Under the pieces are notes generated by a model. It saw nothing but the letters and a program-made list of their open reading frames with translations, ran no database searches and was not told the origin of the DNA. From positions 1,612,001-1,676,000 of the forward strand of contig NZ_VIWO01000001.1 of assembly GCF_007829335.1 (NCBI RefSeq): a stretch of 64,000 nucleotides of DNA. Direction: 5' to 3'. Source of the stretch: Chitinophaga polysaccharea (lineage in GTDB: Bacteria > Bacteroidota > Bacteroidia > Chitinophagales > Chitinophagaceae). Position numbers and translations under genes: made by a program. Positions within the stretch are counted from its first letter, which is position 1; the number at the start of each line of letters is the position of its first letter. Shown here in pieces: positions 28,496 through 37,750 of the stretch.

Positions 28496-30742
28496 ATGGA
28501 AACAGTGGCAGTTCAAAAATATAATTTAGACGAAGAGCAGGAAAAGAAAGAAATCGTTCGGCATTACCGTGCTTTATTGAGGGCATTAAAACCCCGGCTA
28601 AAAAAAGGCGACAGGGAGCTGGTACGTACTGCTTTTGAAATGGCAGCCGATGCACATAAGGAAATGCGCCGCAAGTCCGGGGAACCGTATATCCTGCATC
28701 CGCTGGCAGTGGCGCAGATATGCGTGGAAGAAATAGGGCTGGGGGTACGCTCCGCTATTTGTGCATTACTGCATGATACCGTGGAAGATACAGAAGTGAC
28801 CCTCGAAGATGTATCCCGTGAATTTGGTAATGAAATCGCACATATCGTAGACGGGTTAACCAAAATATCCACCGTCATAGATTCCAGCACCAGTACCGCA
28901 CAGGCTGAAAACTTCAAGAAGATATTGCTTACCCTGGCCGATGATCCCCGGGTAATACTGATTAAACTGGCAGACCGGCTGCATAACATGCGTACGCTCG
29001 ATAGCATGAGCCGCGAAAAACAGCTGAAAATAGCTTCCGAAACGGTATTTATATATGCCCCCCTGGCACATCGCCTCGGGCTTTATAATATTAAATCCGA
29101 GATGGAAGACCTGGCGATGAAATATACCGAGCAGCAAACCTACCGGGAAATCGCCAAACGGCTCAAAGAAACAAAACGGGAGCGTACCCGCTATATCAAT
29201 GAGTTTATTAAACCTATCAAAGAGGTATTGCAGGAGGAAGGCTTTGAATTCGAGATCTATGGCCGGCCCAAGTCAATCCATTCTATCCATAATAAAATCA
29301 AAACCAAGGGCGTAGCCTTCGAGGAAGTATATGATCTTTTCGCTATCCGTATTATCCTGGATTCCCCATTGGAAAAGGAAAAAGCGGACTGCTGGAAAGT
29401 ATATTCCATTATTACCGACTTTTACCACCCCAGTCCGGAAAGAACGAGAGACTGGCTCAGTAACCCCAAATCCAATGGGTACGAGGCTTTGCACGTAACG
29501 GTAATGGGCCCCAACGGTAAATGGGTAGAAGTACAGATCCGCTCCAAACGCATGAACGACTATGCTGAAAAAGGCGTAGCCGCTCACTGGCGCTATAAAG
29601 AAGGCAGCGGCGCTTCTGCACAGCAGGAATCCAAATTTGATCAGTGGTTTACCCAGATCCGGGAAATACTGAACAATCCCGATTCCAATACACTCGACTT
29701 CCTGGCCGATTTTAAGAGCAACCTGTTCACAGAAGAAATTTATGTATATACGCCTAAAGGCGATCTGAAGATATTGCCGGTTAATTCTACTGCACTGGAT
29801 TTTGCCTACTCTATCCATAGTGCTGTGGGGAATAAGTGTATCGGCGCCAAGGTGAATTACAAGCTGGTACCCCTGAGCCATAAGCTGCGCAGTGGAGACC
29901 AGGTAGAGATTATTACCTCCAATAAGCAAAAACCTTCGGAAGACTGGCTCAACTTTGTGCTCACAGCCAAAGCTAAGTCGAAGATCAAGGATGCCCTGAA
30001 GGAGGAAAAACGAAAAGTGGCCATGGATGGGAAAGCAGCGCTGGAGCGTAAACTATCCCACATGAATATCTCCATCAACCAGCATAATATCAGCGAGCTG
30101 GTACAGTTCTATAAACAACCATCTCCACTCGATTTATACTACCAGGTAGCGGTTAAGAATATCGACCTGAAAGAGCTCAAACAGTTTGCTGTACTGGGCG
30201 ATAAGCTGGAACCCCCAAAACCGGTGAAGGCGCCGGAACATGTACCGGAAGAGCAGGTGAAGCACCAGCTGCCTTCCAAGAAGGATGCAGAGCTGATTAT
30301 TTTCGGTGAAAGCTCGGATAAGATTGCCTATAAGCTGGCTAATTGCTGCCGGCCTATCCCCGGCGATGACGTATTTGGCTTTATTACCGCCAGTGAAGGC
30401 CTCAAAATTCACCGTACCAATTGCCCCAACGCGGCCCAGCTCCTGGCTAACTATGGCCACCGGGTTGTAAAAACCAAGTGGGTAAAGAACCGGGAAATCT
30501 CTTTCCTCACCGGCTTACGTATTATCGGTATGGACGATGTAGGAGTTATCCACAAAATCACCAACATCATTTCGGGAGAATTGAAAATAAATATCTCCGC
30601 TCTCAGTATTGAGTCAAAAGAAGGCCTGTTTGAAGGGTTGATCAAGGTTTATGTACATGATAAAGAGGAGCTGGATGAGCTGGTAGACCGGCTTAAAAAG
30701 CTGGATGGCATACAATCTATCCAACGGCTCGAGGAATCGTGA
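28496..30742 (+). CDS. Bifunctional (p)ppGpp synthetase/hydrolase (RelA/SpoT family)
   Basis: This long Rel protein makes and breaks down the alarmone (p)ppGpp in the stringent response. The 748-residue product has an HD hydrolase domain with HPLAVAQICVEE, ICALLHDTVEDTE and DRLHNMRTLDSM, all metal and nucleotide residues present, so hydrolysis should be active. The synthetase domain follows (GRPKSIHSIHNKIKTKG; YDLFAIRIIL; VEVQIRSKRMNDYAEKGVAA), then TGS (EEIYVYTPKGDLKILP), a conserved Cys-rich region (KLANCCRPIPGDDVFGF) and a C-terminal ACT domain. The ATG at 28496 starts METVAVQKYNLDEEQEKKEI. TAACTTTA (28483-28490), one base off the -7 consensus, lies just upstream and would give an almost leaderless mRNA. 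Confidence 0.96.
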   Translation: METVAVQKYNLDEEQEKKEIVRHYRALLRALKPRLKKGDRELVRTAFEMAADAHKEMRRKSGEPYILHPLAVAQICVEEIGLGVRSAICALLHDTVEDTEVTLEDVSREFGNEIAHIVDGLTKISTVIDSSTSTAQAENFKKILLTLADDPRVILIKLADRLHNMRTLDSMSREKQLKIASETVFIYAPLAHRLGLYNIKSEMEDLAMKYTEQQTYREIAKRLKETKRERTRYINEFIKPIKEVLQEEGFEFEIYGRPKSIHSIHNKIKTKGVAFEEVYDLFAIRIILDSPLEKEKADCWKVYSIITDFYHPSPERTRDWLSNPKSNGYEALHVTVMGPNGKWVEVQIRSKRMNDYAEKGVAAHWRYKEGSGASAQQESKFDQWFTQIREILNNPDSNTLDFLADFKSNLFTEEIYVYTPKGDLKILPVNSTALDFAYSIHSAVGNKCIGAKVNYKLVPLSHKLRSGDQVEIITSNKQKPSEDWLNFVLTAKAKSKIKDALKEEKRKVAMDGKAALERKLSHMNISINQHNISELVQFYKQPSPLDLYYQVAVKNIDLKELKQFAVLGDKLEPPKPVKAPEHVPEEQVKHQLPSKKDAELIIFGESSDKIAYKLANCCRPIPGDDVFGFITASEGLKIHRTNCPNAAQLLANYGHRVVKTKWVKNREISFLTGLRIIGMDDVGVIHKITNIISGELKINISALSIESKEGLFEGLIKVYVHDKEELDELVDRLKKLDGIQSIQRLEES

Positions 30743-30856
30743 TATAGTCATTGTTATTTTAAGGGAAACTATCAGTAAAGGTGACGTATATTTACGTGAT
30801 GTGATGACTATGGGGTTTACTGACCGCAGATAAGGGAAGGCTAAAAGCTTTCAAAA

Positions 30857-30887
30857 TTTGTATTTCTTAATATTCGCCTTAATTTTG
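30857..30887 (+). promoter_or_regulatory. Bacteroidota-type promoter of purA
   Basis: TTTG (30857-30860), 19 bp and TAATTTTG (30880-30887) give a full -33/-7 match with the same spacing as the atpD and nuoA promoters. Confidence 0.8.
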
Positions 30888-30932
30888 CGACTTCTTTTAA
30901 AGCAACAACCTCCGATAATTAATTAAATCATT

Positions 30933-32204
30933 ATGGTAGACGTTTTGTTAGGCCTGCAATGGGGCGACGAAGGCAAGGGTAAAATTGTGGACTATTTTGC
31001 CGGCAGGTACGACGTGATTGCCCGTTTCCAGGGTGGCCCGAACGCTGGTCACACGTTATATGTAAACGGACAGAAAGTAGTATTACGCACCATTCCATCC
31101 GGTGTATTCCACGATAAGACCGTGAACCTTATCGGTAACGGGGTAGTACTGGATCCCGTAGCTTTCAAAAAGGAAAGCGAAGATATCGCAGCACTGGGCG
31201 TAGATCTGACAAAAAATCTGTTTATAGCAGAAAAAACCCATATCATCGTTCCTACGCATCGCGCGCTGGATAAAGCATCTGAAATTGCAAAAGGCAACGA
31301 TAAAATCGGCTCTACCCTGAAAGGGATCGGCCCTGCTTATATGGATAAAACCGGCAGAAACGGTTTGCGTGTAGGAGACGTGTTGTCGCCTAATTTTAAA
31401 AGCCTGTATGAGAGCCTGAAGCAGAAACACCTGCAGCTCTTGTCTCATTACGATATTACAGATCTCACTGCAGATATTGCCGCCTGGGAAGCAGAATTCT
31501 TTGAAGCGATTCCTTTCCTGAAAAAGATGAACGTGGTAAGTGGTGAATATTTCCTGAATGAACAACTGAAAGCCGGTAAAAAAGTATTGGCCGAAGGAGC
31601 TCAGGGAAGTATGCTGGACGTAGATTTCGGTACCTATCCGTTTGTTACTTCTTCCAACACCATTTCTGCGGGTGTATGTACCGGTTTGGGTATTGCTCCG
31701 CGCTGGATCAAAGAAGTAATTGGCGTTACCAAAGCTTATTGTACCCGCGTGGGTAGCGGACCTTTCCCTACTGAGCTGGACAATGAAGTGGGTGAACACC
31801 TGCGTAGCGCCGGTCATGAATTTGGCGCCGTTACCGGCCGTTCCCGCCGCTGTGGCTGGATTGACCTGGTTGCACTGAACTATACCTGCATGCTGAGTGG
31901 CGTAACGCAACTGGTAATGACCAAAAGCGATGTACTGGACGAATTTGATGAAGTATTGGCCTGTACAGCTTATGAGATCGACGGTCAGCAAACAAAACAA
32001 CTGCCTTTCCAGTTAAACGGTCTGGACATTAAACCAGTATGGGAAACCTTTAAAGGCTGGAGTGATAAGACGTCTACTTGTCAGCAATTCAACGAGTTAC
32101 CGACCGAGATGAAAGCGTTTGTTTCATCTGTGGAGAATTACCTGGGCGTTCCCGTGAAATACGTTTCCAACGGACCTGGGCGCGATCAGATCCTTGAAAA
32201 GTAG
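30933..32204 (+). CDS. purA: Adenylosuccinate synthetase
   Basis: PurA makes adenylosuccinate from IMP, aspartate and GTP, the first committed step to AMP. The 423-residue product has LQWGDEGKGKIVD with catalytic Asp12, QGGPNAGHTLYV with the catalytic His, GSTLKGIGPAYMDKTGRNGL (the IMP and GTP site), AEGAQGSMLDVDFGTYPFVT and the GRSRRCGWIDLVAL signature. The full N-terminus is present from ATG 30933. It has its own promoter. Confidence 0.97.
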   Translation: MVDVLLGLQWGDEGKGKIVDYFAGRYDVIARFQGGPNAGHTLYVNGQKVVLRTIPSGVFHDKTVNLIGNGVVLDPVAFKKESEDIAALGVDLTKNLFIAEKTHIIVPTHRALDKASEIAKGNDKIGSTLKGIGPAYMDKTGRNGLRVGDVLSPNFKSLYESLKQKHLQLLSHYDITDLTADIAAWEAEFFEAIPFLKKMNVVSGEYFLNEQLKAGKKVLAEGAQGSMLDVDFGTYPFVTSSNTISAGVCTGLGIAPRWIKEVIGVTKAYCTRVGSGPFPTELDNEVGEHLRSAGHEFGAVTGRSRRCGWIDLVALNYTCMLSGVTQLVMTKSDVLDEFDEVLACTAYEIDGQQTKQLPFQLNGLDIKPVWETFKGWSDKTSTCQQFNELPTEMKAFVSSVENYLGVPVKYVSNGPGRDQILEK

Positions 32205-32297
32205 AAGGAAAAAAGTAAGGAAAAAAAACAGCAAAAAAAATTTGGCGAATAAAAAAAACTATTAAAACTTTACGGCAAAGAAATAAGGCAACCTATT

Positions 32298-32744
32298 ATG
32301 AAATCAAAATCTGATAAAGAGAAAGAGACCAAAAAAACTACTTCTCCTAAGACTGAAAAAGACGCTCCTAAAGCTGCGGCCAAGCCTAAGAAAGAGGTGG
32401 ATGAAGATGAAGAGGAGGAAGATGATGAAGATGTGAAACCTTCAAAATCTGCCGCTAAGAAATCAGATAAGTCTGCATCAAAATCCAAACGTAAAGATGA
32501 CGATGAGGAGGATGATGATGACGATGATATGGACGACATGGACGATGCTTGGGAAAAAGGAGAAGATGATGATTATGATCCCGATTTTGAAGAATTTGAC
32601 ATGCCTAAGTCAAAGGGTAAACGCGGTCGTCCTGCCGGCGGCGGTAAGAAAACCGATGACGACGACGACCTGGGCATAGATGATGAATTCAAGGATATGG
32701 ATCTGTTTAACGATCGTTTTGATGATGAGGATGATGATTTTTAA
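32298..32744 (+). CDS. Highly charged acidic protein with an AT-hook-like motif
   Basis: The 148-residue product is almost all Lys, Asp, Glu, Ser, Ala and Pro. A basic/mixed N-terminal part (about residues 1-35, Lys/Thr/Pro/Ala-rich) is followed by acidic blocks (EVDEDEEEEDDEDV; DDDEEDDDDDDMDDMDD), then KGKRGRPAGGGKK (about 107-119), whose RGRP core is that of an AT-hook, and an acidic C-terminus ending FDDEDDDF. No globular domain is expected. Similar low-complexity proteins exist in Bacteroidota but I know of no tested function. It lies between purA and pabB, with no terminator between purA and it. Confidence 0.75.
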   Translation: MKSKSDKEKETKKTTSPKTEKDAPKAAAKPKKEVDEDEEEEDDEDVKPSKSAAKKSDKSASKSKRKDDDEEDDDDDDMDDMDDAWEKGEDDDYDPDFEEFDMPKSKGKRGRPAGGGKKTDDDDDLGIDDEFKDMDLFNDRFDDEDDDF

Positions 32745-32807
32745 GCTTTAAAACACGATTGTTATCAGGATATTCCACACCTTCCCGGTTGATAATCAGA
32801 AAATATT

Positions 32808-32858
32808 TAAGCAACAAATGTTGAATTGGGGAAACCAGTTCAACATTTGTTGTTTTTT
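32808..32858 (+). promoter_or_regulatory. Terminator-like hairpin containing the pabB start codon
   Basis: CAACAAATGTTGAA (32812-32825) and TTCAACATTTGTTG (32839-32852) are perfect 14-bp arms; four more pairs extend inward to a GGAAA loop. Six T follow (32853-32858). The ATG at 32818 lies in the left arm. This is a complete intrinsic-terminator architecture within the pabB reading frame. Confidence 0.75.
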
Positions 32859-34062
32859 GGACAATAATAATTACGATTCTCCCTGGCACGAATATGACGC
32901 CGTTCTGGCTGCAGATGCCCTGCAAATCCTTGAAGTAAACGCAGGCAACGCCTTCCCCGCTTTACAGGCCTTCCATGACCGGCACGCCGACTGGCTCTTC
33001 GGTCACCTGGCATATGATCTTAAAAATGAAACAGCCCCCGGATTACAATCCGCCAATACCGATGGTATTGGCTTCCCGGATATGTGCTTTTTTCAGCCAC
33101 GTATTATCATTCAATTACAACAACAACAGGTGCATATTGGCGGCATCCAACTCCATGAAACAGAGGCCCGCGCTATATATGACGACTGTTTACGTATGCC
33201 CGTTCACGTAACACCCGTTACCACGGAGCCGGTGCCAGCGCTGCAAAGCCGCCTGGATCACCGCAGCTATATTACCGCGGTAGAGGATATCCGCCAGCAT
33301 ATTTTGAAGGGAGATTGTTATGAAATCAATTTCTGCCGGGAAAATTATATGACTGGTGTCAACGTAAATCCCACAGCGTTATTCACAAAGTTGAATAACC
33401 TTTCGCCAGCACCCTTTGCTGCCTATTATCGACTGTACGATCGCTACCTGGCCTGTTCCAGCCCGGAACGCTTCCTGCAGAAAAAAGGGAACACGGTTAT
33501 TTCACAGCCCATCAAAGGAACCAGCCGTAAAGATGCAGATCCGGTTACCGACCAGCGGTTGCAACAACAATTACTGCAAAATCCAAAAGAGAGAGCCGAA
33601 AATGTAATGGTGGTAGACCTGGTACGCAACGACTTGTCGCATACTGCTGTACAGGGTTCTGTAGAGGTAACCGAGTTGTTTGGAATTTATTCTTTTGCCC
33701 ATGTACACCACATGATTTCCACCGTATCGGCTCAATTGCCGCCACAGCTGCCGTTTACAGCGGTGCTCCGCACTACGTTCCCGATGGGCTCCATGACAGG
33801 CGCACCCAAAATCAGGGTGATGCAGTTGATTGAACAATATGAGCAAACCCGCCGTGGGCTTTATTCCGGAGCAGTAGGATATATTACGCCGGAAGGCGAT
33901 TTCGATTTCAATGTAGTGATCCGTAGTATGCTTTATAATGCGACAAGCCAATACCTGTCTTTCCAAACCGGTTCTGCTATTACCTTCTACAGTGATCCGG
34001 AAAAAGAATGGGAGGAATGCCTGCTGAAAGCAGCTGCCATGGAAAAAACCATTATTGGCTAA
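32818..34062 (+). CDS. pabB: Aminodeoxychorismate synthase component I (PabB/TrpE family)
   Basis: The enzyme converts chorismate to 4-amino-4-deoxychorismate for folate synthesis. From ATG 32818 the product has 414 residues, with the chorismate-binding domain from about residue 140: EDIRQHILKGDCYEINFCRE, SSPERFLQKKGNTVISQPIK, GTSRKDADP, ERAENVMVVDLVRNDLSHTA, TTFPMGSMTGAPKIRVMQLI and RRGLYSGAVGYITPEGDFDF. The PIKGTSRK form is typical of PabB rather than TrpE. The frame stays open upstream to 32752 and reads IRIFHTFPVDNQKIFKQQ, which looks like the normal PabB N-terminus but has no ATG, GTG or TTG. Its 3' end overlaps the convergent epimerase gene by 11 bp. Confidence 0.92.
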   Translation: MLNWGNQFNICCFLDNNNYDSPWHEYDAVLAADALQILEVNAGNAFPALQAFHDRHADWLFGHLAYDLKNETAPGLQSANTDGIGFPDMCFFQPRIIIQLQQQQVHIGGIQLHETEARAIYDDCLRMPVHVTPVTTEPVPALQSRLDHRSYITAVEDIRQHILKGDCYEINFCRENYMTGVNVNPTALFTKLNNLSPAPFAAYYRLYDRYLACSSPERFLQKKGNTVISQPIKGTSRKDADPVTDQRLQQQLLQNPKERAENVMVVDLVRNDLSHTAVQGSVEVTELFGIYSFAHVHHMISTVSAQLPPQLPFTAVLRTTFPMGSMTGAPKIRVMQLIEQYEQTRRGLYSGAVGYITPEGDFDFNVVIRSMLYNATSQYLSFQTGSAITFYSDPEKEWEECLLKAAAMEKTIIG

Positions 34063-34969
34063 ACAGCTGCTCCATCGCTTCATCGATGGTAGGATACGAA
34101 AACTGGAACCCCGTCTGTTGTATTTTAGCCGGAGATGCCTGCATACTCTTTAATACTTCCACACTCATTTCACCTAATGCCAGCTTCAATACTGCCGTTG
34201 GTACATAAGTGGTCATAAAGCTGCGGCCCTTGGCTATCCGGGCCATGCTAAGGATCAGTTCCCGGTTGGAAACAGGATGAGGACTTACCGCATTATAAAT
34301 GCCTTCCAGTTTATCATTAACGATAGCACTGAAATAAAGTCTTACCAGGTCATGAATATGTATCCAGGAAATAAACTGGTCGCCAGAACCCAATATGGTG
34401 GCAAATCCAAAGCGCAGTGGCTTGTAAAACTCTTTAAGGGCGCCGCCTTCCCTGCTCAATACGATCCCGGTACGTAAAATAACCAGTTTCTTTCCCAGCG
34501 TAGTAACCTTAGCAATGCTTTGTTCCCAGGCCTGCGTAGTGCTGCCAAGATAGTCGGTGGCCGGCGGGTCGGTTTCTGTGAAAACATGACCTGTAAAATC
34601 ACCATAGTAGCCGGTGGCGGAGGCGCTGATTACTTTCTTTACTTTATTGGGAATGGTTTGTAGTGCGGTATAGATGAGTGCACTGCTTTGGGTGCGACTA
34701 TCAATAATCTCCTGTTTACGTGCCGCTGTCCAGCGCCTGGCGCCTACATTGGCTCCTGCCAGGTGTACAATATAATCAGCCTGTTGGATGGCGTCTTTAT
34801 CTATCGTTTGTGCTTCCAGGTTCCAATGGGCATATGTTACCGCCTTATTGCCGCCGTTTTCCGGGCGCCTGCTCAATATAATTACCTTGTAGCCGCGCTC
34901 CAGCAACAATTGGGTCAATGCCGTTCCTATAAGTCCTGTTCCACCTGTTATAATGACGCTTTCCATCAA
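34052..34969 (-). CDS. TIGR01777 family epimerase (SDR superfamily)
   Basis: The 305-residue product is an extended short-chain dehydrogenase/reductase. The cofactor loop is VIITGGTGLIGTALTQLL, followed by YIVHLAGANVGARRWTAARK, VISASATGYYGDFTGHVFTE and the C-terminal domain (LALGEMSVEVLKSMQASPAK) that defines TIGR01777 (DUF1731). The substrate is not known; the family includes the plant and bacterial YfcH/SDR39U1 proteins. It is convergent with pabB, with overlapping 3' ends and no space for a separate terminator. Confidence 0.92.
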   Translation of the reverse strand: MMESVIITGGTGLIGTALTQLLLERGYKVIILSRRPENGGNKAVTYAHWNLEAQTIDKDAIQQADYIVHLAGANVGARRWTAARKQEIIDSRTQSSALIYTALQTIPNKVKKVISASATGYYGDFTGHVFTETDPPATDYLGSTTQAWEQSIAKVTTLGKKLVILRTGIVLSREGGALKEFYKPLRFGFATILGSGDQFISWIHIHDLVRLYFSAIVNDKLEGIYNAVSPHPVSNRELILSMARIAKGRSFMTTYVPTAVLKLALGEMSVEVLKSMQASPAKIQQTGFQFSYPTIDEAMEQLFSQ

Positions 34970-35157
34970 GTATAGCTGCTTTTTGAAAATAATTTAATAA
35001 AAGTACACAATAAATCGGGCCTTTTGGAATTTATGTAAAAGCAAGACCTGGCAGGTGTAAATTGACTGCTTAATTTCTGATTTTTAATGTAAGTTTGAAA
35101 TTGAAGCATTGAAACGTGCCATCTGTATTAACACATATCTGAAACTTATATTACCGC

Positions 35158-36678
35158 ATGCATACGCTATACCGCATACAGTTAGTATTGCTGCTGCTTT
35201 TTGCCGGCTCAGCAGCAATGGCACAGAAGATCACCTATTCAGAACCGGAAAAGGATGATTACAAAAGCACAGAGTTCGAAATCATTGGCAGGGTAGCAGG
35301 CAATATCCTCGTGTATAAAACAGACCGTGGCGATTACGTGGTATCAGTGTATGATAATACGATGCAGCTGAAAAACCGGGTGAAGCTGGATTTTCTGCCA
35401 CGGAAGGTGATCAGTATGGACTTTGTGGCTTACCCCGATAAAGTGCTGATGATATACCAGTTTCAGCGTAAAGATGCTGTTTTCAGCCTCTGTGCTACCA
35501 TGTCGCCTGATGCCACCTTCGCAGATGCGCCTATCCTGATCGATTCTACCCGCATTGGTATATATTCCAAAGAAAACAAGGTATATTCTGTGGATGTATC
35601 GGAAGATAAGAACCGCATTATGGTGTATAAGATCAACCAGGACAATGAAAACAACAATGTGTTTTACACTTTCCTGTACGACAGCTCCATGAATCTGGTC
35701 AATAACAGCCGCTTGTCGCTGCCCATGCAGAAAAGACAGTTCCTGAGCAATTTTAACCTCACTAATAGCGGCGATTTTATCTTTAATAAGCTGGAGCGTA
35801 CTTCCAACCGGGATTATGTGTTAAATGGCAACCTGATCATCAAACGTCCGCTGGTAGATAGTTTTGAAGTAACGCACATGGAGTTCAAATCCCAGTTGCT
35901 GGATGAGGTGAAAATGAAGTTGGACAACAACAAGCAAACCGCGCTGGTAACGGCCTTTTACTATAAACAGAAGCGCGGAAATGTAGAAGGCATCTATCTC
36001 TATAAGTATGATTACGGCAATCATAAAACCGTGTATGAGAAATCAACTGCCTTTGCAGATGAACTGAAGGCGAATGCCCGCGGCGAATCCAGCACCAATG
36101 CAGCATTCAATGATTATTTCATCCGGAAAATCATCAATACCGCTAATGGCGGATTCTTATTAACAGCCGAATCGTTCTCCACTTCTTCCCGCTATCAGCC
36201 CTGGAACCGCTGGAATTACATGTACGGAAGCCCATACGGTGGTATGTATGCTCCCTACTACTATTCGCCTTACTCTTCCATGTATTATAACCCCTACTAC
36301 TGGAACAATTCCCAGGGATTGCGCTACCACTACGATAATGTGGCGGTGCTGTCTTTCGATGACGAGGGCAATATGCAGTGGAACAACTTTGTACACAAGA
36401 GCCAATTCGACGATAACGCCGACCTGTACCTGTCTTACCTGATGGTAAATGTGGGCAGTGAACTGCGTTTCCTGTATAATGAGCTGGACAGAAGGAGCTA
36501 TATGCTTACGGATGTAAGCCTGGCGCCGGGTGGAAAAGTAAACCGCATGCCTACCCTGCGTAACCTGGATAAAGGTTTTACCTGGATGCCCCGGTATGGT
36601 AAACAGATCAGTGGTCGTACTGTAGTAGTACCATGTGTTTACAGGAATTATATTTGCTTTGCTAAAATTGACTTTTAA
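35158..36678 (+). CDS. Secreted protein of unknown function with Tyr-rich insert
   Basis: The 506-residue product has a Sec signal peptide (YRIQLVLLLLFAGSAAMAQ). The rest is rich in beta-strand patterns (FEIIGRVAGNILVYKTDRGD; RIMVYKINQDNENNNVFYTF), suggesting a repeated beta-sheet or propeller fold. Around residues 350-390 a Tyr/Pro/Ser/Gly insert (MYGSPYGGMYAPYYYSPYSS) breaks the fold and is probably a surface loop. There is no lipobox, membrane helix or known catalytic motif that I can see. The next gene starts 15 bp downstream. I do not recognise the family. Confidence 0.8.
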   Translation: MHTLYRIQLVLLLLFAGSAAMAQKITYSEPEKDDYKSTEFEIIGRVAGNILVYKTDRGDYVVSVYDNTMQLKNRVKLDFLPRKVISMDFVAYPDKVLMIYQFQRKDAVFSLCATMSPDATFADAPILIDSTRIGIYSKENKVYSVDVSEDKNRIMVYKINQDNENNNVFYTFLYDSSMNLVNNSRLSLPMQKRQFLSNFNLTNSGDFIFNKLERTSNRDYVLNGNLIIKRPLVDSFEVTHMEFKSQLLDEVKMKLDNNKQTALVTAFYYKQKRGNVEGIYLYKYDYGNHKTVYEKSTAFADELKANARGESSTNAAFNDYFIRKIINTANGGFLLTAESFSTSSRYQPWNRWNYMYGSPYGGMYAPYYYSPYSSMYYNPYYWNNSQGLRYHYDNVAVLSFDDEGNMQWNNFVHKSQFDDNADLYLSYLMVNVGSELRFLYNELDRRSYMLTDVSLAPGGKVNRMPTLRNLDKGFTWMPRYGKQISGRTVVVPCVYRNYICFAKIDF

Positions 36679-36693
36679 TCACACCTTTGCACT

Positions 36694-37671
36694 GTGATAA
36701 GATTTTTCCGTTCAGGCAATCCGTTGACGGTATTGCTCCTGCTGATATATACACTGGTCGTTAAGTTTTACTATCTGATTCATCCATCCTCCTTTGTGGC
36801 AGATGGGTCAGAGGGATTATTATACCTCCTGCTGGCGAGATGGATGCAAGCCGCTATAGGCAATAGTCCGTTGATCTTCACTTCCCTGGCGATATTGTTG
36901 TTGTTTCTGCAATCGCTGCTATTTACCCGCATTATCAACCATCACCGGTTGTTTGCCCGGCCTACTTACCTGCCGGCTATGTGTTTCCTGCTTTTCACCT
37001 CTATGCTTTACAGCTGGAATGTGTTTTCTCCTGCGTTGCTGGTCAACCTGATTATGCTGTGGGTGTTTTCCAGTATAACGGAGCTGTATACACGGACTTC
37101 CGCCCGGGATGTGGTATTTAACATCGGGTTTGCGTTGGGGGTATGTGGATTGTTTTATTTTCCGTCTGTCATCTTCTGTGTGCTGTTGTTGGCGAGCATG
37201 CTCATTATGCGGGCTTTCCGCCTGGCGGAATGGATTATTGCCATGCTGGGGCTCATATGTCCGATTTATTTGATGGGTACTTATCTCTTCCTGACCGGGC
37301 AGATGACTTTGCTCTTGAAAATACCGAATATTGGGTTGTCGCTACCTATGATTAAGGATTATAAGGTATGGGGAGCCATGGTGGCCTGTTTGTTGTTTTT
37401 TGTGATAGGCTGGCTGTTATTACAGCGTCCGCTTAAGAAAATGTTGATTCAGGGCCGTAAGATATGGGCCGCATTGATCATATATGTGCTGGTAGCCATG
37501 CTGGTACCGTTTTTTAACGTACATTTTTCTGCCGGGTACTGGGTATTGGCCGTTTTGCCGGTTTCCATGTTTGCCGGTAACGTCTTTTGGTCGGTCACAA
37601 ATGATACTTTTGCCAACGTTATCCACTTTATCACACTGGCGTACGTCATCGTTATGCAGTATTTCAGCTAG
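36694..37671 (+). CDS. DUF6427-like polytopic membrane protein
   Basis: The 325-residue product has about nine predicted membrane helices and the N-terminus MIRFFRSGNPLTVLLLLIYT typical of DUF6427 proteins, a family that I know only from Bacteroidota; function unknown. Other family-like parts are TRIINHHRLFARPTYLPAMC and NVFSPALLVNLIMLWVFSSI. The start codon is GTG (36694). It follows the secreted protein gene by 15 bp and is likely to be co-transcribed with it. Confidence 0.8.
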   Translation: MIRFFRSGNPLTVLLLLIYTLVVKFYYLIHPSSFVADGSEGLLYLLLARWMQAAIGNSPLIFTSLAILLLFLQSLLFTRIINHHRLFARPTYLPAMCFLLFTSMLYSWNVFSPALLVNLIMLWVFSSITELYTRTSARDVVFNIGFALGVCGLFYFPSVIFCVLLLASMLIMRAFRLAEWIIAMLGLICPIYLMGTYLFLTGQMTLLLKIPNIGLSLPMIKDYKVWGAMVACLLFFVIGWLLLQRPLKKMLIQGRKIWAALIIYVLVAMLVPFFNVHFSAGYWVLAVLPVSMFAGNVFWSVTNDTFANVIHFITLAYVIVMQYFS

Positions 37672-37750
37672 TTTCTCCATTTTAAAAGGCTGATTACCAG
37701 TAATTTGTTAAATCAGGACAAACGGCAATGGAAAATTGCGAACGGCGAAG

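Noticed and set aside
32270-32539. Ser-rich minus-strand ORF
   Set aside because: It is the reverse complement of Asp/Glu/Lys codons of the acidic protein (GAT/GAC read as ATC/GTC and TCA/TCT in other phases).
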